DNA of 64,000 nucleotides, taken from Clostridiales bacterium (GTDB lineage Bacteria; Bacillota; Clostridia; TANB77; CAG-508). Where the stretch lies: assembly GCA_004554705.1 (NCBI GenBank), contig SFKS01000009.1, positions 10,086-74,085 on the forward strand, read 5' to 3'. This document shows, piece by piece, positions 38,023-45,630 of this stretch (within the stretch, counting starts at the first letter, position 1; the number at the start of each line of letters is the position of its first letter). The position numbers were made by a program, and so were the translations under genes. The notes beneath the pieces are model-generated. The model was not told the origin of the DNA. It made no database searches and saw only the letters and a program-made list of their open reading frames with translations.

Positions 38023-38703
38023 GTGTTAAATACATTTGTAAGAGTTAGTATAATTTACATATTTGTATTAATTGTAATGAGATTAATGGGAAAACGTGAA
38101 ATAAGTCAAATGCAACCATCTGAGTTAGTAATAGCAATAATGATAGCAGATTTAGCTTCAGTACCAATGGCAGACACAGGCATACCAATTTTTAATGGTA
38201 TAATACCAATCTTCGCTTTATTATTATTCCAATTAATTATATCAATTATTAACTTAAAGAGTATTCAATTAAGAAAAATAATTTGTGGCAAACCTAGAAT
38301 GTTAATATATAGGGGGAAAATAGATGAAAGAGCATTGAAAAAGGAAAAAATAACAATAAATGAATTACAAGAAAGACTAAGACAAATCAATATATTTACA
38401 ATAGGAGATGTTGAATATGCAATACTAGAAACAAGTGGTCAAATAAGTGTCATACAAAAACCAGAAAAAAGAAATACTATTCCAGAGGACTTTAATATTA
38501 TTCCAACTTATGAAGGAATTCCATATGATTTAATAATAGATGGGAAAGTAATGTACGATAATTTGAAAAAGATAGGAAAAGATGAAAAATGGCTCAAGAA
38601 AGAAGTTGAAAAATTCAAAATAAAGCCTGAAGATGCATTAATAGTTACATTTGATGGCAAAGGACAAATTTTCTGTCAAGAAAAAGAAAGGAAAGTAAAA
38701 TGA
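38023..38703 (+). CDS. DUF421 (YetF/YdfS-like) membrane protein
   Basis: 226 aa, GTG start after AAGGAGAG. Two to three N-terminal helices, the family motif MRLMGKREISQMQPSELVIAIMIADLAS, then the cytoplasmic domain (GKPRMLIYRGKIDERALKKEKIT, LRQINIFTIGDVEYAILETSGQISV). YetF relatives occur in spore formers. An in-frame CGT Arg (38095) lies in the GKREI motif. Its end overlaps the next gene by 4 bases. Confidence 0.88.
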   Translation: MLNTFVRVSIIYIFVLIVMRLMGKREISQMQPSELVIAIMIADLASVPMADTGIPIFNGIIPIFALLLFQLIISIINLKSIQLRKIICGKPRMLIYRGKIDERALKKEKITINELQERLRQINIFTIGDVEYAILETSGQISVIQKPEKRNTIPEDFNIIPTYEGIPYDLIIDGKVMYDNLKKIGKDEKWLKKEVEKFKIKPEDALIVTFDGKGQIFCQEKERKVK

Positions 38704-39092
38704 GAGATGCAATAATAATAATTAGCATAATAGCAATTATAGTAATAGGAGATATATGTATGCAAGCATATTTAAATAAAACCACAATTGAAATAGCACA
38801 AGACTTACAAAATTTAAAACAAAACACAATATTAGCTAAAAAAGATAATGAAAGAAGCAATATAAAAAAAGAAGTAAATGAAATAGAAAAAAAATGGACC
38901 GAAATAAATAAAATATGGTCCACAATAGTAGTACATCAAGAATTGGATAATATAGAACAAGCTATAATAAAAGCAAAATCTAGCATAGAAGAAGGAGAAT
39001 TGCCCGATGCTTTGCAAGAAATAGAAACAACAATTTTTTTTGTAGAACATGTAAAACAAAGAGAAAAGCTAAGTTTGAAAAATATATTTTAA
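38700..39092 (+). CDS. DUF4363 membrane-anchored protein
   Basis: 130 aa, ATGA overlap with the DUF421 gene. One N-terminal helix (AIIIISIIAIIVIGDICM), then an amphipathic helical domain with WTEINKIWSTIVVHQELDNIE and ELPDALQEIETTIFFVEHV, matching DUF4363. DUF421-DUF4363 pairs recur in Clostridia, suggesting a complex. Function unknown. Confidence 0.82.
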   Translation: MRDAIIIISIIAIIVIGDICMQAYLNKTTIEIAQDLQNLKQNTILAKKDNERSNIKKEVNEIEKKWTEINKIWSTIVVHQELDNIEQAIIKAKSSIEEGELPDALQEIETTIFFVEHVKQREKLSLKNIF

Positions 39093-39164
39093 AAAAATAT
39101 AAAAAATATTTCATTTTTTATGAAAATTATGATAAAATAGTACAAAAGAAAAAAGGAGAAGAAT

Positions 39165-39899
39165 ATGGAAGAAATAAATAAACAAAACCTACCAGAGCAT
39201 ATAGCAATAATTATGGATGGAAATAGACGTTGGGCAAAACAAAGAGGATTAACAACAAAGGATGGGCATAAAGCAGGATCAAAAAACTTAGAAACAATTG
39301 CAACTTTCTGTAACGAAATAGGGATAAAATATCTAACAGTATATGCATTTTCAACAGAAAACTGGAAAAGAAGCCAAGAAGAAGTTTCAGCTTTGATGTT
39401 TATCCTAAAAGCAAATTTAGATTCAATGCTTAGAAAAATGGATTTAAAAAATATAAAGATAAGAGTAATTGGAGAGAAAGAAAACATTCCAAAAGATATA
39501 GAGAAAAAAATAAATAAATTAGTGGAAAAAACAAAAAACAATACAGGTTTAGTATTAAATATTGCCTTTAATTATGGAGGAAGAGCAGAACTAGTTCATG
39601 CAGTAAAAAACATTGCACAAAATGTTAAGAACGGTAAAATAGATATCAAAGATATTGATGAAAAAATGATATCAGATAATATATATACAGCAAGCCAACC
39701 TGATCCAGACTTGATGATAAGAACAAGCAATGAATTAAGAACAAGCAATTTCTTACCATGGCAACTTACATATTCGGAATTTTATTTCCCAGAGAAACAT
39801 TGGCCAGAATTTGGGAAAGAAGATTTAATAGAGGCAATAAAAGTATATCAGAAAAGAAATAGAAGATTTGGCGGACGCCCAGATGAGGTGAAAAAATGA
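39165..39899 (+). CDS. uppS: Undecaprenyl diphosphate synthase / isoprenyl transferase
   Basis: 244 aa. Makes the C55 lipid carrier precursor for wall synthesis. HIAIIMDGNRRWAKQRGL (catalytic Asp), GHKAGSKNLETI, YAFSTENWKRSQEEV, FNYGGRAEL and PDLMIRTSNELRTSNFLPWQ with YSEFYF: complete motif set. AAAGGAG before the ATG. Overlaps cdsA by 4 bases. Confidence 0.96.
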   Translation: MEEINKQNLPEHIAIIMDGNRRWAKQRGLTTKDGHKAGSKNLETIATFCNEIGIKYLTVYAFSTENWKRSQEEVSALMFILKANLDSMLRKMDLKNIKIRVIGEKENIPKDIEKKINKLVEKTKNNTGLVLNIAFNYGGRAELVHAVKNIAQNVKNGKIDIKDIDEKMISDNIYTASQPDPDLMIRTSNELRTSNFLPWQLTYSEFYFPEKHWPEFGKEDLIEAIKVYQKRNRRFGGRPDEVKK

Positions 39900-40691
39900 T
39901 AAATGTCAAGAGAATTATATCAGGGATAGTACTATTATTAGTTGTAGCACTAATATTGCTATTCGGAAATACAACTATTGTAAGTATAGCAATATCAGCA
40001 GTAGCACTAATTACAATAAATGAATATTTCAATAGTTTTAAAAATGAGTATAACATAGAAAAATGGGTAGGAAACATAGTAGCAATTCTACTAGCCTTTG
40101 TAAATATCTTACCGAAGGAAGTTCTAATACTGATATTTCCAAGTGCAATAGCTGTACTATTTATAAAAGTTATAATTACACGGAATGAAAACAAACTTCG
40201 TAGACATTGCAATATCCGGATTTGGAATAATATATATTATTGGATTTATTATGTTCATACCACTTTTGTATGCTACAGAAAACGGAAAATTTTTAATATG
40301 GTATTTAGCAATAGCTGCATGGGGAACTGATACTTGTGCGTATTCAGTAGGAACACGATTAGGAAAGCATAAGCTAACAACAATAAGTCCTAAAAAATCA
40401 ATTGAAGGAAGTATTGGTGGAATCATAGGGGCAGTAATTATTTCACTAATTTATACATATATTATAAATAGAACAGGAAGAATAGAAATACAATATCTAG
40501 CAATATCAGGAATTAGTATATTGTTAAGCATATTATCACAAATAGGAGATTTAGCAGCTTCAAGTATTAAAAGATACAATAAAATAAAAGACTTTGGTGA
40601 ATTAATACCAGGGCATGGCGGAATGCTAGATAGAATTGATAGTATTTTGTTTATTGCACCTTTTGCATATTTCTTATTGACACTATTATAA
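39896..40691 (+). CDS. cdsA: Phosphatidate cytidylyltransferase, with a +1 recoding site
   Basis: Makes CDP-diacylglycerol, the precursor of all anionic phospholipids; an essential step. CGG at codon 96 (40181) would divert the frame to a stop at 40328-40330. Skipping the C gives VIITGMKTNFVDIAISGFG and the catalytic second half: AAWGTDTCAYSVGTRLGKHKL (split motif), ISPKKSIEGSIGG and the signature KDFGELIPGHGGMLDRIDS. The corrected length is 264 aa, the family norm, with ~8 membrane segments. It overlaps uppS by 4 bases. Confidence 0.93.
40181..40184 (+). other. CGGA +1 recoding site in cdsA
   Basis: In-frame CGG after ACA at codon 96. Skipping C40181 joins the two halves of an essential enzyme. 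Confidence 0.9.
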
Positions 40692-40756
40692 AATTAAAAT
40701 TCACTAAATTATATGCTTTTACAATTAGCTAATTATTATAATAAAAAGGGGAAAAA

Positions 40757-41479
40757 ATGATTATAGGATTTTTAAAAATTGCAATTTTATTAGGCTTTTT
40801 AATATTTATACATGAACTTGGCCATTTTCTAGTAGCAAAATTATTCAATGTTAAAATAAAACAATTTGCGATAGGATTTGGTCCAACAATTTGGAAGAAG
40901 CAAGGAAAAGAAACTTCATACGAACTAAAATTAATCCCAATGGGCGGATTTGTGAATATGCTAGGAGAAGAAGAACCAGTAGAGGATGAAAGAGCATATA
41001 ATAAAAAGAGCATACCAAAGAGAATATGTATACTGCTAGCAGGAGGAATTGTAAATATTATTTTTGGATTAATTATTTGTAGCATAATAGCAACAACTAT
41101 ATTAGGACTAAAAGAGGGACTTATTTTTACAGGAGAATTTTTAAAAGCAACATTTCAGGGAATAGTAGAGCTATTTACAGGAAAAGTAAAAACAGAGCAA
41201 TTAGTTGGAGTAGTAGGAATATCAGACATGGTAATAGAAACAAATGGATTTAAAGAATTTGTATATATGTTGGCAATAATATCAGTATCTCTAGGTGTTA
41301 CAAATTTACTACCTTTTCCACCATTAGATGGTGGGAAAATACTCTTACTATTTATAGAAGCAATACGTAAAAAACCACTAAATCAAAATACAGAAATGAG
41401 TATACAAATGCTAGGATTTATTTTTCTAATAGGATTATCAATATTTGTAACTTATAATGACATAGCTAGAATAATTTAA
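40757..41479 (+). CDS. rseP: RseP-like M50 site-2 protease lacking a PDZ domain
   Basis: 240 aa, versus ~330-430 for typical RasP/RseP. Zinc motif HELGH (FIHELGHFLVAK, ~aa 20), PMGGFVNMLGEE, and the second motif NLLPFPPLDGGKILL near the C terminus. The ~90-residue PDZ domain normally between them is absent; only ~60 residues (IIATTILGLKEGLIF onward) connect the helices. The uppS-cdsA-(dxr)-rseP-(ispG)-polC order of Firmicutes is reduced: dxr and ispG are not here. Confidence 0.87.
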   Translation: MIIGFLKIAILLGFLIFIHELGHFLVAKLFNVKIKQFAIGFGPTIWKKQGKETSYELKLIPMGGFVNMLGEEEPVEDERAYNKKSIPKRICILLAGGIVNIIFGLIICSIIATTILGLKEGLIFTGEFLKATFQGIVELFTGKVKTEQLVGVVGISDMVIETNGFKEFVYMLAIISVSLGVTNLLPFPPLDGGKILLLFIEAIRKKPLNQNTEMSIQMLGFIFLIGLSIFVTYNDIARII

Positions 41480-41584
41480 AACAATCAAAATTGTACAAAT
41501 TGAACAAGAAAATCAATAAAAACGAAAAATCTGCCATTGGCAACCCATTGGCACCCATAAAAACCGGAATATTCTAAAAAAAGC

Positions 41585-41613
41585 TTGATTTTCCAAGCAA
41601 GGTATGATAAAAT
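41585..41613 (+). promoter_or_regulatory. Probable promoter of the rpsF operon
   Basis: TTGATT (41585-41590), 17-base spacer, TAAAAT (41608-41613). A GC-rich hairpin AAAAGGC/GCCTTTT (41615-41640) lies at the predicted transcript start and could instead terminate upstream transcription. The region 41480-41584 shows nothing else I recognise. Confidence 0.5.
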
Positions 41614-41644
41614 TAAAAGGCTGCAAAGAGCGGCCTTTTAAAAT

Positions 41645-41698
41645 AGACCGCTTTAACCTTACTCATACTAATTAGGACGGTATGGGTTATAAACCAAG
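41645..41698 (+). promoter_or_regulatory. Possible S6:S18-binding autoregulatory leader
   Basis: The leader can fold as AACC..CATAC paired with GTATG-GGTT, next to ACCGC and GACGG elements. An S6:S18-binding RNA motif with a conserved CCG is known upstream of rpsF in many bacteria. Assignment is by position and partial pattern. Confidence 0.4.
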
Positions 41699-41713
41699 AG
41701 GGAGGTGGAAATA

Positions 41714-41998
41714 ATGAATAAATACGAAAGTGTTGTCATTGTTAATCCAAATTTAGAGGAAGAAAGCATTAAAAACCTAATTAAAAAATTCTCTGATTTA
41801 ATTAATACTGACGGTAATATTATATCTGTAGAAGAAATTGGAAAAAGAAGATTAGCATATGAAATAAAAAAACAAAAAGAAGGCTTCTACATTGTAATTA
41901 AATTTGAAGCAAAACCAGAATTAATAGCTGAACTTGAAAGAAATTACAGAATAACAGATGAAGTTATGAAATTTATAGTAGTAAAAGAAGAAAAATAA
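41714..41998 (+). CDS. rpsF: 30S ribosomal protein S6
   Basis: 94 aa. ATG 41714 follows GGGAGGTGG; an in-frame GTG 9 bases upstream is inside that site. MNKYESVVIVNPNLEE, EEIGKRRLAYEIKKQKEGFY and RNYRITDEVMKFIVVK are S6 hallmarks. First gene of rpsF-ssb-rpsR. Confidence 0.96.
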   Translation: MNKYESVVIVNPNLEEESIKNLIKKFSDLINTDGNIISVEEIGKRRLAYEIKKQKEGFYIVIKFEAKPELIAELERNYRITDEVMKFIVVKEEK

Positions 41999-42024
41999 AT
42001 CTGTAATTTAAGGAGGAATAATTC

Positions 42025-42450
42025 ATGAACAAAGTCATTTTAATGGGACGTTTAACAAGAGATCCAGAAGTCAGATATACAAGTAATACAAATACCTTGG
42101 TAGCAAGTTTTCCTTTAGCAGTAAATAGAAGATTCGCAAAACCAGGGGAAGAAAGACAAGCAGATTTTATAAATATAGTAGCTTGGAATAAGACAGGAGA
42201 GTTCTGTAGTAAATGGTTTAAGAAAGGTCAACAAGTTGGAGTTATTGGTAGAATTCAAACAAGAAACTGGGAAGATGAAAATAAAGTAAAACACTACATA
42301 ACAGAAGTAATTGCTGAAGAAGCTTATTTTGCAGATACAAAGAGAGACAATGCAAATGTAGGAGCAGAAGGATTTGAAAATACTTTTGGAACTACAGCTT
42401 CAGAAACATCAGAATTTTCAGTACAATCAGATGATGATTTACCATTCTAA
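42025..42450 (+). CDS. ssb: Single-stranded DNA-binding protein
   Basis: 141 aa. OB fold: MNKVILMGRLTRDPEVRYT, FPLAVNRRF, QADFINIVAWNKTGEFC, GRIQTRNWED, then an acidic tail ending DDDLPF, the conserved SSB C-terminal peptide that recruits partner proteins. Strong AAGGAGG. Confidence 0.97.
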   Translation: MNKVILMGRLTRDPEVRYTSNTNTLVASFPLAVNRRFAKPGEERQADFINIVAWNKTGEFCSKWFKKGQQVGVIGRIQTRNWEDENKVKHYITEVIAEEAYFADTKRDNANVGAEGFENTFGTTASETSEFSVQSDDDLPF

Positions 42451-42472
42451 AGATAGAGAGGAGGAGATATAA

Positions 42473-42769
42473 ATGTCAGATAGAAAATCAAACAATAAGA
42501 ATAATAAGAAAAAAAGATATAATGGAAAAGAAGATGAAGAATTTAATCCAAAATTTAGAAAACCAAGAAAAAAAGTATGCACAATGTGTGCAAATAAAGA
42601 ATTAGTATTAGATTATAAAAACTATGATCAAATGAAAAAATTCATAAATGAAAAAGGGAAGATTTTACCAAGAAGAGCAACAGGTGCTTGTGCAAAACAT
42701 CAAAGAGAAATAACAACAGCTGTAAAAAGAGCAAGACATATTGCAATTCTACCTTATACACAAGGGTAA
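42473..42769 (+). CDS. rpsR: 30S ribosomal protein S18
   Basis: 98 aa, a little longer than usual because of a basic N-terminal extension (~30 residues). [42 protein letters not shown] and [11 protein letters not shown] identify S18. The Cys-containing segment (CTMC) keeps zinc-type Cys residues. Ends the rpsF operon. Confidence 0.96.
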   Translation: MSDRKSNNKNNKKKRYNGKEDEEFNPKFRKPRKKVCTMCANKELVLDYKNYDQMKKFINEKGKILPRRATGACAKHQREITTAVKRARHIAILPYTQG

Positions 42770-42780
42770 TTTTAAAATTA

Positions 42781-42811
42781 AAAGAGTAGCACTTAGGTGT
42801 TGCTCTTTTTT
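42781..42811 (+). terminator. Terminator of the rpsF operon
   Basis: AAAGAGTAGCAC/GTGTTGCTCTTT stem with a 4-base loop and T-run. Confidence 0.85.
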
Positions 42812-42870
42812 CACGCTTATTCTGTGTATTGAATATAATATAACTAGATAAGTTTGTAGGAGGAATATGC

Positions 42871-43638
42871 GTGAGAGAATTACTAAAGATTAAAAATGTG
42901 TCAAAAATATACCAAGCTAAAAATGGAGAGATTGAAGCTATAAAAGATATAAGTTTCTCAGTAGAACAAGGAGAATTTGTAAGTATAATAGGACCTAGTG
43001 GATGTGGCAAATCAACTCTTTTATCAATAATTGCAGGGCTAGAGGAGAAAAACAAAGGAACTCTCTACATAGATGGAGAAGAAAACAATGGTATATCTCC
43101 CAAAATAGGATATATGCTACAAAAAGATAGCTTGCTAGAATGGAGAAGTATATATAAAAATGTTATATTAGGATTAGAAATTAGAAAAATAAATACAGAA
43201 GAAAATAGGAGATATGTAGAAGAACTCTTAAAAAAATACCATCTATATGAATTTAAAGACAAATATCCATCTCAATTATCAGGAGGAATGAGACAAAGAG
43301 TTGCACTAATTCGAACTTTAGCAGTAAAACCAAAAATCCTGCTATTAGATGAAGCATTTTCTGCATTAGATTATCAAACAAGAATAATGGTTACAAAAGA
43401 TATATATGAAATAATTAAGAATGAAAATGTAACAACACTAATGGTTACACACGATATTTCAGAAGCCATAAGCATGTCAGACAGAATAATAGTATTAACA
43501 GAGAGACCAGCTACAGTAAAAACAATTCATAACATAAACTTTGAAATAGAAAATAGAAATCCATTAAGTGTTAGAGAAAGTCCTAAATTCAGCAAATATT
43601 TTGACACCATTTGGAAGGAGTTAGATGTAAATGCATAA
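42871..43638 (+). CDS. ABC transporter ATP-binding protein (SsuB/TauB type)
   Basis: 255 aa, GTG start after AGGAGG. Walker A GPSGCGKST (~aa 39), Q-loop LQKDSLLEWRS, signature LSGGMRQRVALIRTLA, Walker B ILLLDEAFSALD, His switch MVTHDISEA. The sequence class is that of nitrate/sulfonate/taurine and thiamine-precursor importers. Overlaps the permease gene by 8 bases. Confidence 0.93.
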   Translation: MRELLKIKNVSKIYQAKNGEIEAIKDISFSVEQGEFVSIIGPSGCGKSTLLSIIAGLEEKNKGTLYIDGEENNGISPKIGYMLQKDSLLEWRSIYKNVILGLEIRKINTEENRRYVEELLKKYHLYEFKDKYPSQLSGGMRQRVALIRTLAVKPKILLLDEAFSALDYQTRIMVTKDIYEIIKNENVTTLMVTHDISEAISMSDRIIVLTERPATVKTIHNINFEIENRNPLSVRESPKFSKYFDTIWKELDVNA

Positions 43639-44442
43639 GGAAAGCATCTCAAAGGACAGAAAAAAATATCTAAAAAAAATATGGACAAAAAAGATATCAA
43701 TCTTGCTAACTCAAATAGGAATAGTAATTGCTTTTATTACAATATGGGAAATATGTGCAAACAAAGGAATGATTGACAGCTTTATAACAAGTCAACCAAG
43801 TAGAATATTAAAAACTTTTATAAATTTATCTGAAAACAAACTATTAATGCATCTTGGCATAACCTGTGAAGAAACACTTATAGGATTCTTCCTAGGAGTA
43901 ATAATGGGAACAATCATAGCAATATTTTTGTGGTGGTCAGACTTTCTAAGCAAAGTTTCAGAACCGTTTTTAGTTGTGTTAAACAGTCTACCCAAAGTTG
44001 CATTAGGACCAATAATCATTATATGGGTTCGGTGCAGGTAAACGGAGCTATAATAACTATGGGTTTAGCAATTTCGCTTATTGTAACCATAATGGAAATA
44101 TTAAACGGATTTTTAGATACAGACAAAGAAAAGATAAAAATGGCACAAACTTTTAATTGTACTAAACTTCAACTATTGACAAAAATTGTAATTCCTGCAA
44201 ATATTTCTACATTTATAAATTCTTTAAAAATAAATATAGGCTTATCATTAGTAGGAGTTATTACAGGTGAGTTTTTAGTATCAAAAGCAGGCTTGGGATA
44301 CTTAATAGTTTATGGAGGCCAAGTATTTAAACTCGATTTAGTAATGACAGGAGTAATAATCTTGGCACTTGTTGCAACCATATTATATGGTTCAGTAGTT
44401 TTACTAGAAAGACTACTTTCAAAATCACACAAATTTATATAG
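43631..44442 (+). CDS. ABC transporter permease, with two +1 recoding sites 13 bases apart
   Basis: CGG at codon 134 (44030) would end the protein 2 codons later. Skipping the C gives PIIIIWVGAGK, and then a second in-frame CGG (44043), whose skipping gives GKGAIITMGLAISL. This is the cytoplasmic EAA-type region of BPD_transp_1 permeases. The two shifts together put the downstream ~130 residues (MAQTFNCTKLQLLTKIVIPANI, IGLSLVGVITGEFL) in frame. The corrected product is 269 aa with ~6 membrane helices, typical of SsuC-like permeases. Removing only one C does not restore the frame. Confidence 0.93.
44030..44033 (+). other. CGGT +1 recoding site in the permease, first
   Basis: In-frame CGG after GTT at codon 134. 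Skipping C44030 gives WVGAGK. Confidence 0.9.
44043..44046 (+). other. CGGA +1 recoding site in the permease, second
   Basis: In-frame CGG after AAA, only in the frame produced by the first shift. Skipping C44043 gives KGAIITMG. Confidence 0.9.
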
Positions 44443-44453
44443 GAGGAGACAAA

Positions 44454-45476
44454 TTGAAAAAATGTATAATCATAGCAATAATAATTGCTGCAATAGCTGG
44501 CATAATAACTTCTGTTATTGTAATCAGTAATAAAAATAGCATACAGAAGCAAAAAGGAATAACTACTGTAAGAGTTAATGAAGTTACACGATCTGTATTT
44601 TATTCTCCACAATATGTAGCAATAGCTTTAGGATATTTTGAAGAAAAAGGCATAAACGTGGAGTTGACAACTGGTCAAGGAGCTGATAAGGTAATGACAG
44701 CAGTTTTAGCAGGTCAAAGTGATATAGGATTTGCCGGTCCAGAGGCTTCAATCTATGTATACAACGAAGGAAAAGAGGATCATACACAGGTGTTTGCACA
44801 ACTTACAAAAAGAGATGGATCATTTTTGGTAGCAAGGAACAAACCAGAAAAATTTGATTGGCAACAACTAAAAGGAACAACCATAATACCAGGTAGAAAA
44901 GGTGGAGTTCCATATATGACATTTGAATATGTATTAAAACAAAAAGGATTAGACACATCAAAAGATCTAGTATTAGATGATAGCATAAGCTTCGACTTAA
45001 TGGCAGGAGCCTTTGCAGGAGGAAATGCAGAATATGTGACATTATTTGAACCTACCGCATCAATGACAGAAAGTCAAGGAGCAGGATATATTGTAGCATC
45101 AGTAGGAAAAGAAGCAGGAGAAATTCCATATACAGCATACTTTGCAAAAAAAAGCTATATAACAAACAATGAAGAATTAATACAAAACTTTACAAATGCA
45201 ATTTATAAAGGTCAAAAATGGACTGAAGAACACTCTGCGGCTGAAATCGCAGAATTAATAAAAGATTTTTTCCCAAGCACAGAAATAGAAATGCTAGAAA
45301 GTTCAATACAAAGATATAAAGACATAGATGCATGGAATCAAACACCAATATTAACAGAAGAAGCATTTAATAAATTACAAGATGTAATGGAAGAAGCCGG
45401 AGAATTAGAAAAAAGAGCAGACTATCCAAAAGTAATAAATAATAAATACGCAGAAAAAGCAGTAAAAGATAATTAA
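44454..45476 (+). CDS. ABC transporter substrate-binding protein (SsuA/NMT1-like)
   Basis: 340 aa, TTG start after AGGAGGAG. Hydrophobic N-terminal signal/anchor (~aa 3-24) without a clear lipobox Cys. Periplasmic-binding fold of the NMT1/SsuA class: SVFYSPQYVAIALGYFEEKG, GQGADKVMTAVLAGQSDIGF, KGTTIIPGRKGG, YTAYFAKKSYI. The ligand could be a sulfonate, nitrate-like anion or pyrimidine; no riboswitch or pathway gene decides it. Confidence 0.87.
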   Translation: MKKCIIIAIIIAAIAGIITSVIVISNKNSIQKQKGITTVRVNEVTRSVFYSPQYVAIALGYFEEKGINVELTTGQGADKVMTAVLAGQSDIGFAGPEASIYVYNEGKEDHTQVFAQLTKRDGSFLVARNKPEKFDWQQLKGTTIIPGRKGGVPYMTFEYVLKQKGLDTSKDLVLDDSISFDLMAGAFAGGNAEYVTLFEPTASMTESQGAGYIVASVGKEAGEIPYTAYFAKKSYITNNEELIQNFTNAIYKGQKWTEEHSAAEIAELIKDFFPSTEIEMLESSIQRYKDIDAWNQTPILTEEAFNKLQDVMEEAGELEKRADYPKVINNKYAEKAVKDN

Positions 45477-45480
45477 GTAA

Positions 45481-45516
45481 AAAAAATCATATCTCGAAAG
45501 AGGTATGATTTTTTTT
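45481..45516 (+). terminator. Terminator of the ABC importer operon
   Basis: AAAAAATCATATCTC/GAGGTATGATTTTTT stem with a short GAAA-type loop. Confidence 0.85.
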
Positions 45517-45630
45517 ACGAATAGAAAATAAAAATATTTTAATTAAAAATTAAATTTTCCTGTTCCATTTTCTACAAAATATGATATAATAACCCCAAGT
45601 GATCAAGAGAAAAGAGGGAACATAAAAAAG

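Noticed and set aside
44454..45476. Assignment of the ABC importer to thiamine precursors
   Set aside because: The binding protein is in the NMT1/SsuA class, but there is no TPP riboswitch or thiamine gene beside it, so the ligand is left open.
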